Below, piece by piece: positions 44,295-53,854 of a stretch of 64,000 bases of DNA. The translations under genes and the position numbers were made by a program. The stretch's first letter is position 1. The number at the start of each line of letters is the position of its first letter. Origin of the DNA: Marinimicrobium agarilyticum DSM 16975. GTDB taxonomy: Bacteria > Pseudomonadota > Gammaproteobacteria > Pseudomonadales > Cellvibrionaceae. The stretch is taken from positions 62,001 to 126,000 of the forward strand of contig NZ_AUHU01000005.1 in assembly GCF_000423345.1 (NCBI RefSeq), written 5' to 3'. The notes under the pieces were generated by a model. That model worked only from the letters and a program-made list of their open reading frames with translations, did not search any database and was not told the DNA's origin.

Positions 44295-45425
44295 ATGCCC
44301 CGCTTTCTCCACACCGCCGACTGGCAGATCGGCCGCCAATACAGCCGCTTCGCCGAAGAAGACGCCTCGATCCTGGCCGACGCCCGCTTTACCGTCATTG
44401 AGCGACTCGCGACCCTGGCCACCGAGCAGAGCGTGGACGCGGTACTGGTCGCCGGGGATGTGTTCGACGCCCAGACCGTCTCGGACCGCACCATCCACCG
44501 CACCTTTCAGGCCATGGCCGGCTTTACCGGCCCCTGGCTGCTCCTGTCCGGCAACCACGACGCCGCCCTGGCCGAAAGCGTCTGGGCCCGCGCCCAGCGC
44601 CTGGGCGCCGTTCCCGACAATGTCGACCTGCTACTGGAGCCCAAAGTCCGCGAATACCCGGAACAGGGCTTCGCCGTCCTGCCCGCACCCCTCACCCAGC
44701 GGCAGACCTACGACGACCTGACCGAATGGTTCGATCGCGCCGAGACGCCCGAGGGCCTGCTGCGCATCGGCCTGGCCCACGGCAGCGTCGAGGGCCAACT
44801 GGCCGAGGAAATCGACTCCACCAACCCCATCGCCGCCGACCGGGCTGCTACGGCCGGGCTGGACTACCTCGCCCTGGGGGACTGGCACGGGTTCAAGGCC
44901 ATCAACGCCCGCACGGTGTATAGCGGCACCCCGGAGCAGGAGCGTTTCAAAGACAACGGCGCCGGTCAGGCGTTGATCGTGGACATTGATCAACCCGGCG
45001 CCGAGCCCCGGGTCCAGCCCCACGCCACCGGCGAATTCACCTGGATCAAACACCAGAGCACCCTGGCCGTGGCCAGTGACATGGATCGGCTGATGTCAGA
45101 ACTGGACGCACTGCTGCCGCGCTCGGTGGTGGATCTGACCCTGGACGGCGAAGTGGACCTGGCCGGTTACCAGTCCCTGCAGCAATACCTGAGCGCCGCC
45201 GAGGCCCGACACCGCAGTTTTCAAACCCATCTGTCCGGCCTGAACCTTATGCCCACCGAAGAGGACATTGCCGCGCTGCACGCCGACGGCTATGTGGGCG
45301 AAGTGATCGACGAGCTGGGCGAACGTCAGGAAGGAGAGAGCGAAGACGCCGACACCGCACGCCAGGCGCTGGCTATTCTGGCCGGCATGCTCCGCGAGAC
45401 CGAACAGCCGGAGGGCGCGCAATGA
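44295..45425 (+). CDS. YhaO/SbcD-like metallophosphoesterase, DNA repair nuclease
   Basis: 376 residues from ATG 44295, where the family start MPRFLHTADWQIG begins. Calcineurin-like metal-binding motifs are visible: DWQIG (HTADW), AGDVFDAQTVS, SGNHDAAL, LAHGSVEG and GDWHGFK. It belongs to the MRE11/SbcD superfamily (YhaO branch), nuclease subunit of a complex with an SMC-like ATPase. The next gene is that ATPase with a 4-bp overlap. Confidence 0.9.
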   Translation: MPRFLHTADWQIGRQYSRFAEEDASILADARFTVIERLATLATEQSVDAVLVAGDVFDAQTVSDRTIHRTFQAMAGFTGPWLLLSGNHDAALAESVWARAQRLGAVPDNVDLLLEPKVREYPEQGFAVLPAPLTQRQTYDDLTEWFDRAETPEGLLRIGLAHGSVEGQLAEEIDSTNPIAADRAATAGLDYLALGDWHGFKAINARTVYSGTPEQERFKDNGAGQALIVDIDQPGAEPRVQPHATGEFTWIKHQSTLAVASDMDRLMSELDALLPRSVVDLTLDGEVDLAGYQSLQQYLSAAEARHRSFQTHLSGLNLMPTEEDIAALHADGYVGEVIDELGERQEGESEDADTARQALAILAGMLRETEQPEGAQ

Positions 45426-48073
45426 AATTGACCCGCCTGCATCTGGAACAACTCAAACAGTTTCGCCAGCCCCTGGAAATCACGGATCTCACCGACGGCA
45501 TTAACCTGTTTGTCGGCCCCAACGAGTCGGGCAAAAGCACCCTGGTGCGCGCCATTCGCGCCGCCTTTTTTGAGCGCTACAAATCCAGCAGCGTGGACGA
45601 CCTGCAGCCCTGGGGCGATACCTCCGCCACCCCGGAAATCGAACTGGAATTTGACTGGCAGGGCGAGCACTGGACGCTCAACAAACGCTTCCTCGGCAAA
45701 AAACGCTGCGACCTCAAAGTCGGCAGCCAGCACTTCAGCGGCGAAGAGGCGGAAGAAAAACTCGCCGAGATGCTCGGCTATCAATTCGCGAGCCGCGGCG
45801 CCAGCAAAGCCGAACACTGGGGCATCCCCGGCCTGCTCTGGGTCGAGCAGGGCGCCGTGCAGGACATTCAGGGCCCGGTCAACCACGCCGGCGAACACCT
45901 GCAGTCCGCCCTTGGCCAGAGCCTGGGGGAAGTGGCCAGTAGCGGCGGCGACGAGCTGATCGCCCAAGTGGAAAAAGCGCGCGCCGAACTGCTCACCAGT
46001 ACCGGCAAGGAAACCAAAGACTACAAAAAAGTGCAGGACGACTACCGGCAAAGCCAGGAACGCCTGGACGCGCTCAACCAGTCCGTCGAACAGTACCGCC
46101 AACAGGTGGATCAGCTCGGTAAACTGATGGAACAAAAGCAGAGCATCGATGCCACCCGCCCCTGGGAAGACCAGCGCCGCAAAGCCGAGGCCGCCCAAAG
46201 CCAACTGACCGAAGTCCAACGCTGGCAGAGCGAACAGCAACAGGAACAACAGGCCCTGGAAAACTGCCGCCAAAGCCAGGCCGTCTACCGGCAACAACTG
46301 AGCGACTTTGAAAACCAGCAACACCAACTGGCCCAGCGCACCGCCGACAAAAACAAAGCCGAAGAACGCCTGCAAGAATGCCAGGCCCGCCGCCCGCAGC
46401 TGGAGCAACGCCAAAAACAGGCGCAAGCCGCCTACGAGCAAGCGCGCACCCGGCTGACCCAGGCACGCCAACAGGCCGAGCGCGCCCGGCTGCAACAGGA
46501 AGTCGACCAACTGGCCGAACGCCAGCAAACCCGCGCCGACAACCTCAAGCAGGCCATCGAACTTCAGCAGACGCTACAGAAAGGGCGTGAGCAACTGCAG
46601 TCCACGGAAATCGACCCCAAAGCCCTGGACCGACTCAAACAAACCGATCGGAAACTGGCCGAACTGACCATCCAGCAAAAAGCCCTCGCCACCCGTCTCA
46701 GCTACGAGCTGGAAGCCGGAAAGGAAATCACCGTCGGTACCGATACCGTCACCGGCGAAGGGGAAACCCTGCTGCTCGACGCCACCGACGTGACCATTCC
46801 CGGCGTGGGCCGTCTGCGCGTTCAACCCGGCGGCACCGATGTGGCGGACCTGCAGCGCCGGCAGGACGCCCTGGAATCCGAACGGGCGGGATTGCTCCGG
46901 CAATTGAACATTGCCAGCCTCACCGAAGGCGAGCAGCGCGCGGCCGAGCACCAGCGGCTGGCCCAACAGGTGGAGCGTGACCAGGCACTGCTGGACAACC
47001 TCGCCCCCAAAGGCGTCGATACTCTCCGCGCGGCCTTTGAGCTGGACCGCACACGCCTGGAAACACTCAACGAACAACTGGCCCAAAAGCCGGACGCGCA
47101 AGCCGATGCGCCCCCCGCCGAAAACGCCGAAGCCGAACTGGAAACGGCCACCACCGAACTCAAGCTCGCCGAAGACGCGCTCACCAATCACCAGCGCGAA
47201 CAAAGCCTGGCCGAGCAGGCCTCCGCCAGTGCCAAAGCGGAATGGGACAAACTCAACACCGAACTGCAAGCACCGGATCGCAAAGCCCGCGAGCAACAGA
47301 TCAGCGACCAACTCACCGACCTGAAAGCACAAGAACGCAAGTTGCTCGCCGCCATTGACGCGCGACAAACCCAAATCGACGCCGCCCAACCCGAATTGTT
47401 GGAGCAGGACGTCGAGCGCTTCACCACCTCCGCCCAGGCCATGGAAGCCCAGGCGCGAGACCGGGAACGGGACATCCGCATCCTGCACGCCCGGCTGGAA
47501 GAGCAGGGCGCCCAGGGCCTGGAAGAGAAGCGCGATGAAGAGCAACAGAAAAACCAGCGCCTGCAACAGCGCCGCGACGAACTCGCCCGCCGCGCCAAGG
47601 CGCTGGATCTGCTGCTCACCCTGCTCAAAGACAAACGCCAGGCACTCACCCGGCAGCTGCAGGCACCCCTGCAAAAACACCTCAACCACTACCTGAAACT
47701 ACTCTTCCCCCAGGCGCACCTGAGCGTGGACGAACACCTCATGCCCACCACCCTCACGCGTCCCCAGGGCACCGGAGAAGAGCAGGGCGACCTGCCATCA
47801 CTCAGCTACGGCGCAAGAGAACAAATGGGCCTGATCAGCCGCCTCGCCTACGCCGACCTGCTGCGCGAAGCCGGCAAACCTACCCTCATCATCCTGGACG
47901 ACGCCCTGGTCCACAGCGACGCCGAACGCCTGGACCAGATGAAACGCATCCTCTTCGACGCCGCCCGCCGCCACCAGATACTGTTGTTCTCCTGCCATCC
48001 GGAGAATTGGAGGGATCTGGGGGCTACGCCGAGGGATTTGCAGGGGTTGAAAATCACCGATACTGGCGGTTAA
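45422..48073 (+). CDS. YhaN/SbcC-like SMC-type ATPase
   Basis: 883 residues. N-terminal half-ATPase with Walker A GPNESGKSTLVR (about 36-47), long coiled coils (about 170-720, Q/E/R-rich) and a C-terminal half-ATPase with signature LSYGAREQ and Walker B TLIILDDALVHSD. This is the RAD50-like layout of the YhaN branch that partners YhaO. The pair probably processes blocked or hairpin DNA ends. It lies just upstream of the R-M island, but compositional style matches the chromosome. Confidence 0.9.
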   Translation: MKLTRLHLEQLKQFRQPLEITDLTDGINLFVGPNESGKSTLVRAIRAAFFERYKSSSVDDLQPWGDTSATPEIELEFDWQGEHWTLNKRFLGKKRCDLKVGSQHFSGEEAEEKLAEMLGYQFASRGASKAEHWGIPGLLWVEQGAVQDIQGPVNHAGEHLQSALGQSLGEVASSGGDELIAQVEKARAELLTSTGKETKDYKKVQDDYRQSQERLDALNQSVEQYRQQVDQLGKLMEQKQSIDATRPWEDQRRKAEAAQSQLTEVQRWQSEQQQEQQALENCRQSQAVYRQQLSDFENQQHQLAQRTADKNKAEERLQECQARRPQLEQRQKQAQAAYEQARTRLTQARQQAERARLQQEVDQLAERQQTRADNLKQAIELQQTLQKGREQLQSTEIDPKALDRLKQTDRKLAELTIQQKALATRLSYELEAGKEITVGTDTVTGEGETLLLDATDVTIPGVGRLRVQPGGTDVADLQRRQDALESERAGLLRQLNIASLTEGEQRAAEHQRLAQQVERDQALLDNLAPKGVDTLRAAFELDRTRLETLNEQLAQKPDAQADAPPAENAEAELETATTELKLAEDALTNHQREQSLAEQASASAKAEWDKLNTELQAPDRKAREQQISDQLTDLKAQERKLLAAIDARQTQIDAAQPELLEQDVERFTTSAQAMEAQARDRERDIRILHARLEEQGAQGLEEKRDEEQQKNQRLQQRRDELARRAKALDLLLTLLKDKRQALTRQLQAPLQKHLNHYLKLLFPQAHLSVDEHLMPTTLTRPQGTGEEQGDLPSLSYGAREQMGLISRLAYADLLREAGKPTLIILDDALVHSDAERLDQMKRILFDAARRHQILLFSCHPENWRDLGATPRDLQGLKITDTGG

Positions 48074-48321
48074 CAAAAAGACTTATAGCAAAAAACAATT
48101 GTGTGTATTGATTTATAGCTATGAAGCCGTCTCTACTTGTTCTAGGTTGGAGAGGAAAGGTCTCAAATTTTGTAGATCGTTATAGGTGGCGGTAGTCTGT
48201 AGCCCTGCGGTGACAAGGGTTTTCGGGCGTGTTATAACAGGCGCCAAGGGGGAAAGAGCATTTAAGTCAGGAATGTTTTTGCTAGGCCGATTATATATTT
48301 TTAGAGTCACGGGGGAGAATC
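48074..48321 (+). promoter_or_regulatory. A+T-rich leader of the restriction island
   Basis: This 248-bp gap is clearly richer in A+T than the preceding gene and marks a compositional boundary. It contains a perfect 10-bp palindrome TGTTATAACA (48230-48239), a possible operator, and a TA-rich stretch at 48291-48300 near the KTSC start that may be part of a promoter; I cannot place a -35/-10 pair with confidence. GGGGGAG precedes ATG 48322. Confidence 0.4.
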
Positions 48322-48528
48322 ATGACAGAGTGGGTTTCTGTAAACTCCAGAGCTATAAGAAGAGTCGGGTATGATGCAAGTAGCGCCAGAATGTTTATCG
48401 ATTTCGAAGATAGCCACCCCATTTACACCTTTTGCGGTGTTTCGGAGGCAGTGTTCCTTGACTTCATAAATTCTGGTTCTGTGGGTCGCTACTACCACCA
48501 GTGTATTAAAGACCGATATCAATGCTGA
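48322..48528 (+). CDS. KTSC domain small protein
   Basis: 68 residues, whole protein is a KTSC domain: VSVNSRAIRRVGYDASSARM, then FIDFEDSHPIYTFCGVSEAV and a C-terminal GSVGRYYHQCIKDRY. KTSC (lysyl-tRNA synthetase C-terminal-like) domains are short, sometimes beside restriction or phage genes, and have no firm function, perhaps nucleic-acid or peptide binding. Start ATG 48322 with a strong GGGGGAG site. It lies 140 bp before hsdR on the same strand and could be the first gene of the island or an independent unit. Confidence 0.75.
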   Translation: MTEWVSVNSRAIRRVGYDASSARMFIDFEDSHPIYTFCGVSEAVFLDFINSGSVGRYYHQCIKDRYQC

Positions 48529-48668
48529 TTTGGAGCCTCTCCACCGCTTTGCCGTAAACCTGCTTGCTGTCGATTCGAGGTCGGAACAGAACCACCGGGT
48601 ATGGTATCGTAATGCGCGCAAAGCGCGCCCCGACTCTACTGGCAAAACATCAAGAACGAGATCATAGG

Positions 48669-51600
48669 ATGTCCCTGAAAGAAAGCCAAATCGAGCAAAA
48701 ATTGATCAACAAGCTCGAGGAGCTCAAGTATAGCTATCGCCCAGACATCCGCGACAAGGCCGCTCTGGAGCAGAACTTCCGCGACAAGTTCGAGGCTCTT
48801 AATCACGTCCGCCTCACCGACGCTGAGTTCGCCCGGCTACGCGACGAAATTATCAACGCCGATGTCTTCCAGGCCGCCAAAACCCTGCGCGAATACGGCT
48901 ATTTCCAGCGCGAGGACGGCACCCCGCTGCACTACATGCTGGTCAACCTCAAAGACTGGTGCAAAAACGACTTCGAAGTCATCAACCAGCTGCGCATCAA
49001 CACCGACAACAGCCACCACCGCTATGATGTGATCCTGCTCATCAACGGCTTGCCGGTGGTGCAAATCGAGCTGAAGACCCTGGGCATAACCCCGCGCCGC
49101 GCCATGGAGCAGATTGTCGAATACCGCAATGAGCCCGGCAGCGGCTACACCAATACGCTGTTGTGCTTCATGCAGCTGTTTATCGTCAGCAATCGCGACC
49201 ACACTTATTACTTCGCCAACAATCAGAGTCAGCATTTCGCCTTCAACGCTGAAGAGCGCTTTTTGCCCATTTACCAGTGGGCTGATGAAGGCAACCGCAA
49301 GATCAGCCACCTGGACGACTTTGCCGACGCCTTCCTGGCCAAATGCACCTTGGGCCGGATGATCAGCCGCTACATGGTGCTGGTGGCCAGCGAGCAGAAG
49401 CTGATGATCATGCGCCCGTACCAAATCTATGCGGTTAAGGCCATTGTCGATTGCATCCACCAGAACCGGGGCAACGGCTACATCTGGCATACCACCGGCA
49501 GCGGCAAGACGCTCACCTCCTTTAAGGCCTCCACCCTGCTTAAGGACAACCCGGATATCGAAAAATGCCTGTTCGTGGTGGACCGCAAGGACCTTGATCG
49601 CCAGACCCGCGAGGAATTCAACCGCTTTCAGGAAGGCTGTGTGGAGGAAAACACCAACACCGAAACTCTGGTGCGCCGCCTGCTCTCCGAGGACTACGCC
49701 GACAAGGTGATTGTCACCACCATCCAGAAGCTCGGCCTGGCGCTGGATGAAACCAGCAAGAAAGCCCAACAGCACAAAGAGAAGGGCAGGCAGACCTACA
49801 AGGAACGCCTTGCCCCGCTGCGCGACAAGCGCGTCGTCATCATCTTCGACGAGTGCCACCGCTCCCAGTTTGGCGACAACCACCAGGCCATCAAGGCATT
49901 TTTCCCCAAAGCGCAACTATTTGGCTTTACCGGTACGCCCATCTTTGACGATAACGCCAGTTACAAGCAGATCGACGGCACTGTGGGCAGCTACCGCACC
50001 ACTAAAGATATTTTTGAAAAGCAATTGCACGCCTACACCATTACACACGCCATTGATGACCGCAACGTGCTGCGCTTTCATATCGATTATTTCAAGCACG
50101 AAAGCAAGTCGGAGGCCGCACAGGCAAACGACCCGGGCGAGTCGCCAAAGGGCAAATCCAAGGCGCCATTAAAACAAGCCAAACCCGATCAGGCTCTGGC
50201 CCAGCGGGCGGTGGTGGACGCCATTCTCGCCAAGCATGAGGCCGCCACCAACCAGCGCCGCTTCAACGCCCTGCTTGCCACCGCCTCCATCAACGAGGCC
50301 ATCGCCTATTACCGGCTGTTCAAAGACGTTCAGGCTCAGCACCAGGCCGAGGATCCGGAATACATGCCCCTGAATGTCGCATGCGTCTTCTCGCCCCCGG
50401 CCAATGGCGACAAGGATGTAAAGCAACTGCAGGAAGACCTGCCCCAGGAAAAGGCTGACAACCAGCAAGAGCCGGAGCAGAAAAAAGCCGCCCTGCAAGA
50501 GATCATTGCCGACTACAACGCTCAATACGGCACCAGCCATAGCGTCAGCGAGTTCGATCGCTTCTATCAGAATGTGCAGCAGCGCATCAAGGACCAGCAG
50601 TACCCAAACAGCGACCTATCGCACAAGCACAAGATCGACATCACCATCGTGGTGGACATGCTGCTCACCGGCTTCGACGCCAAGTACCTCAATACCCTGT
50701 ACGTGGACAAAAACCTCAAGCACCACGGCCTGATTCAGGCCTTCTCGCGCACCAACCGTGTTCTCAACGACACCAAACCCTACGGTAATATCCTCGACTT
50801 TCGCGGCCAGCAGCAGGCCGTGGACGACGCCATTGCGCTCTTCTCCGGCGAGGACATCAACCGCTCCCGCGAAATCTGGCTGGTGGACCCGGCCCCTGAG
50901 GTGATCGAGGAGTACGAGCAGGCCGTCGCCGCCATCGGGCACTTCCTTACCGAAAAAGATGTGGTGGCCGAGCCCAAGGGCGTTTACAACCTGAAGGGCG
51001 ATACCGCGCGCATCGAGTTCGTCAACCGCTTCAAGGAAGTGCAGCGCCTCAAAACCCAGCTCGATCAGTACACCGACCTGGACGAAGAACAGAAAGCACG
51101 CATCAACAGCGTGCTGCCCGAAGATGATTTGCGTTCCTTGCGCGGCGCCTACCTGGAGACTGCCCAGCGCTTGAAGGAGCAGCAGGGCAAAACCGGCGAG
51201 CAGGCTTCGCCAGATCAGGAAGCCATCGAACAACTGGATTTCGAATTCGTGCTCTTCTCCTCCGCGCTGATCGACTACGACTACATCATGGGCCTGATCG
51301 CCCGCTTCAGTCAGGGCAAGCCAGGCAAGAAGACCCTGCGCCGCGACCAGCTGATCAACCTGCTCGCTGCCAGCAGCAACCTCATGGATGAGCGCGAGGA
51401 CATCATCGCCTACATCAATACCCTGGAAGCCGGCAAGGGCCTGAGCGAGGCCGCCATCCGCGACGGCTACCAAGCCTTTAAGGCGCAAAAAGCCCACAAC
51501 GAAATCACCGTTCTGGCCGACCGCCACGGGCTGGACCGCGACGCACTGCTAGGTTTTGTGGACGGCATTCTGGACCGAATGATCTTCGACGGTGAGCAGT

Positions 51601-51740
51601 TAAGCGACCTGTTCGAGCCGCTGGAACTGGGTTGGAAGGCGCGGAGCAAGGCCGAGTTGGCCTTGATGGAGGAGCTGGTGCCCTTCTTGAAAAAGCAGGC
51701 CAGCGGGCGTGAGATATCGGGATTGGCGGCGTATGAGTGA
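48669..51740 (+). CDS. hsdR: Type I restriction endonuclease subunit R (IC-like)
   Basis: 1023 residues from ATG 48669 (MSLKESQIEQKL); a longer frame to 48564 is unlikely. N-terminal PD-ExK nuclease (about 1-230; RYDVILLINGLPVVQIELK), SF2 helicase with Walker A TTGSGKT (about 275-281) and DECHR (about 394-398), helicase motif region IVVDMLLTGFDAKYL and TNRVLNDTKPYGNILDF, and a C-terminal helical part that contacts the methyltransferase. Length and sequence resemble EcoR124I-type (IC) HsdR. It cuts DNA after translocation when the site is unmethylated. It lies at the start, not the end, of the operon. Confidence 0.95.
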   Translation: MSLKESQIEQKLINKLEELKYSYRPDIRDKAALEQNFRDKFEALNHVRLTDAEFARLRDEIINADVFQAAKTLREYGYFQREDGTPLHYMLVNLKDWCKNDFEVINQLRINTDNSHHRYDVILLINGLPVVQIELKTLGITPRRAMEQIVEYRNEPGSGYTNTLLCFMQLFIVSNRDHTYYFANNQSQHFAFNAEERFLPIYQWADEGNRKISHLDDFADAFLAKCTLGRMISRYMVLVASEQKLMIMRPYQIYAVKAIVDCIHQNRGNGYIWHTTGSGKTLTSFKASTLLKDNPDIEKCLFVVDRKDLDRQTREEFNRFQEGCVEENTNTETLVRRLLSEDYADKVIVTTIQKLGLALDETSKKAQQHKEKGRQTYKERLAPLRDKRVVIIFDECHRSQFGDNHQAIKAFFPKAQLFGFTGTPIFDDNASYKQIDGTVGSYRTTKDIFEKQLHAYTITHAIDDRNVLRFHIDYFKHESKSEAAQANDPGESPKGKSKAPLKQAKPDQALAQRAVVDAILAKHEAATNQRRFNALLATASINEAIAYYRLFKDVQAQHQAEDPEYMPLNVACVFSPPANGDKDVKQLQEDLPQEKADNQQEPEQKKAALQEIIADYNAQYGTSHSVSEFDRFYQNVQQRIKDQQYPNSDLSHKHKIDITIVVDMLLTGFDAKYLNTLYVDKNLKHHGLIQAFSRTNRVLNDTKPYGNILDFRGQQQAVDDAIALFSGEDINRSREIWLVDPAPEVIEEYEQAVAAIGHFLTEKDVVAEPKGVYNLKGDTARIEFVNRFKEVQRLKTQLDQYTDLDEEQKARINSVLPEDDLRSLRGAYLETAQRLKEQQGKTGEQASPDQEAIEQLDFEFVLFSSALIDYDYIMGLIARFSQGKPGKKTLRRDQLINLLAASSNLMDEREDIIAYINTLEAGKGLSEAAIRDGYQAFKAQKAHNEITVLADRHGLDRDALLGFVDGILDRMIFDGEQLSDLFEPLELGWKARSKAELALMEELVPFLKKQASGREISGLAAYE

Positions 51741-51754
51741 TAAGGAGAGGTAAA

Positions 51755-53854
51755 ATGAATCGAGCGCAAGCCCAACAGCTGCTGCAAACTGCGCTGGCAA
51801 ACCCAAACGCCCAATTTCGCCAAGGCCAGTGGGAAGCAATTGATGCCCTGGTCAATCATCGGCAGAAGTTGCTGGTGGTGCAGCGCACCGGCTGGGGTAA
51901 AAGCTCAGTTTACTTTATCAGCGCAAAAATCTTTCGTGATCAGGGGATGGGGCCTACCATTATCGTGTCTCCTCTGCTGGCGCTAATGCGTAACCAGATT
52001 GATTCCGCTGGGCGCTTGGGCCTGGTTGCGGAAACCATGAACTCCACTAATACGGCTGACTGGCAGGCCGTTACCCAGCGCATTCTTAATAATCAGGTCG
52101 ACTGCTTACTAATCTCCCCGGAGCGCCTGGCTAACGATAAATTTATTGAAACCGTCTTGCAGCCTATTGCCGACCGCATCGCGCTAATGGTAATTGACGA
52201 AGCTCACTGTATATCCGACTGGGGCCACGATTTTCGCCCGGATTATCGGCGCATTGTGAGTATATTGCTTCAATTGCCCGGCAATACCCCGGTGCTTGGC
52301 ACTACGGCAACGGCCAACAACCGTGTAGTGGAGGATATCCAGACACAACTGGGCGATATCCATATTCAACGTGGCTCGCTGATCCGCGAAAGCCTGGTAT
52401 TGCAAAGCATGATCCTGCCAGATCAAGCCTCCCGTCTTGCTTGGCTGGCACAGGTGATTCCAACGTTACCGGGTACAGGCATTGTTTACACCCTGACGGT
52501 GCGCGATGCCGAGCAGGTAGCCAAGTGGCTGAGCGTTAACAATATTGACGCCAAAGCCTATCACGGCAGTGTTGAGGCCGAGGAGTTCGAAAACAGCAAC
52601 CTTTATCGCCAGCACCTGGAAGACTTGCTATTAAACAATCAGCTCAAGGTCTTGGTGGCCACTACGGCTTTAGGTATGGGTTACGACAAGCCTGACTTGA
52701 GTTTCGTTATTCACTATCAGGCACCTGGCTCGATAGTGGCCTATTACCAACAGGTAGGCCGTGCCGGGCGAGGCATCGAATCTGCGCTGGGTGTGCTGAT
52801 GTCCGGGGTGGAAGATCAGGATATCCATGAATTTTTCAGAGAATCAGCCTTCCCTGCTGAAGCACAGGTCAATGAGATTTTACAGTTGCTTGAGCAAAGC
52901 GATGGCTTGTCTATTCGGGCCATTGAAGAACAAACCAACCTCCGCCACGGCCAAATCGAAAAAATACTGAAACTATTGAGTGTGGAAAACCCGGCTCCGT
53001 TGATAAAGGAGGGCAGTCGCTGGCGCAGAACCCCCGTACATTACCAAATGGATCATGATCGGATTACCCACCTTACACAGCAGCGAGAACAGGAATGGGC
53101 CGAGGTACAAGCCTATTTAACGGATAACAATTGCAAGATGACCTTTTTGCGCCGGGCCCTGGATGACAATGACACGACGCCTTGCGGCAAATGTGCCGCT
53201 TGCCTCAATCAGCCTGTGGTGGATGTACCGATTAATCCCACACTTGCCCACCAGGCCGCGACCTTTCTCAAACAGGCAGAAATGGTGATAGCACCGAAAG
53301 CTCAGGTGGCGGCCAATGCCTTTATTGAATACGGCTTTCGGGGCAATCTTCCACAAGAACTTAAGGCGCAGGAAGGTCGCGTGCTGTCGCGCTGGAGGGA
53401 TGCCGGCTGGGGTACAGCCGTGGCGGATCATAAGCATGCAGGCCACTTTGGTGATGAGCTGGTAATGGCCATGGCCGAAATGATTCAACAGCGCTGGCAG
53501 CCAGGCCCAGCCCCAACATGGGTTTGCTGCGTACCATCACGCAACCACACAGAGTTGGTGCCGGACTTTGCCCGCCGAGTGGCGGCACACCTGGGCCTGC
53601 CTTTTGTCGATGTGGTCCACAAGGTAAAGGATAATCAACCCCAAAAAGGCCAGCAAAACCGTTATCATCAATGCCGTAACCTCGATGGTGCCTTTGCCAT
53701 CCAACAACCGGTACCCGAAGGCCCGGTATTGTTGGTGGATGACATAGTTGACTCCGGCTGGACGCTTACTGTCATTGCTGCCCTGTTACAACAAGCGGGT
53801 AGCGGCCTTGTTTACCCTGCCGCGCTCGCTTCTTCTTCGGTGAATGACTCATGA
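51755..53854 (+). CDS. RecQ-family helicase fused to a phosphoribosyltransferase domain
   Basis: 699 residues from ATG 51755 with AAGGAG upstream, 14 bp after hsdR. A RecQ-type SF2 helicase (about 1-345) has Walker A QRTGWGKSS (Lys49), DEAH in MVIDEAHCISDWGHDFRP, and QVGRAGRG. A Cys cluster PCGKCAAC follows (about 475), then a winged-helix-like part, and a C-terminal type I PRTase (about 560-699) with the PRPP loop VLLVDDIVDSGWT (about 657-669), as in ComF. Fusion of RecQ with a ComF-like PRTase is unusual. It overlaps the DprA-like gene by 4 bp, so the two likely work as a pair on single-stranded or foreign DNA. Confidence 0.88.
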   Translation: MNRAQAQQLLQTALANPNAQFRQGQWEAIDALVNHRQKLLVVQRTGWGKSSVYFISAKIFRDQGMGPTIIVSPLLALMRNQIDSAGRLGLVAETMNSTNTADWQAVTQRILNNQVDCLLISPERLANDKFIETVLQPIADRIALMVIDEAHCISDWGHDFRPDYRRIVSILLQLPGNTPVLGTTATANNRVVEDIQTQLGDIHIQRGSLIRESLVLQSMILPDQASRLAWLAQVIPTLPGTGIVYTLTVRDAEQVAKWLSVNNIDAKAYHGSVEAEEFENSNLYRQHLEDLLLNNQLKVLVATTALGMGYDKPDLSFVIHYQAPGSIVAYYQQVGRAGRGIESALGVLMSGVEDQDIHEFFRESAFPAEAQVNEILQLLEQSDGLSIRAIEEQTNLRHGQIEKILKLLSVENPAPLIKEGSRWRRTPVHYQMDHDRITHLTQQREQEWAEVQAYLTDNNCKMTFLRRALDDNDTTPCGKCAACLNQPVVDVPINPTLAHQAATFLKQAEMVIAPKAQVAANAFIEYGFRGNLPQELKAQEGRVLSRWRDAGWGTAVADHKHAGHFGDELVMAMAEMIQQRWQPGPAPTWVCCVPSRNHTELVPDFARRVAAHLGLPFVDVVHKVKDNQPQKGQQNRYHQCRNLDGAFAIQQPVPEGPVLLVDDIVDSGWTLTVIAALLQQAGSGLVYPAALASSSVNDS

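Noticed and set aside
45326-47689. Two long minus-strand frames opposite the SMC-type ATPase
   Set aside because: Leu/Phe/Gly-rich composition is the complement of Gln/Glu coiled-coil codons; not genes.
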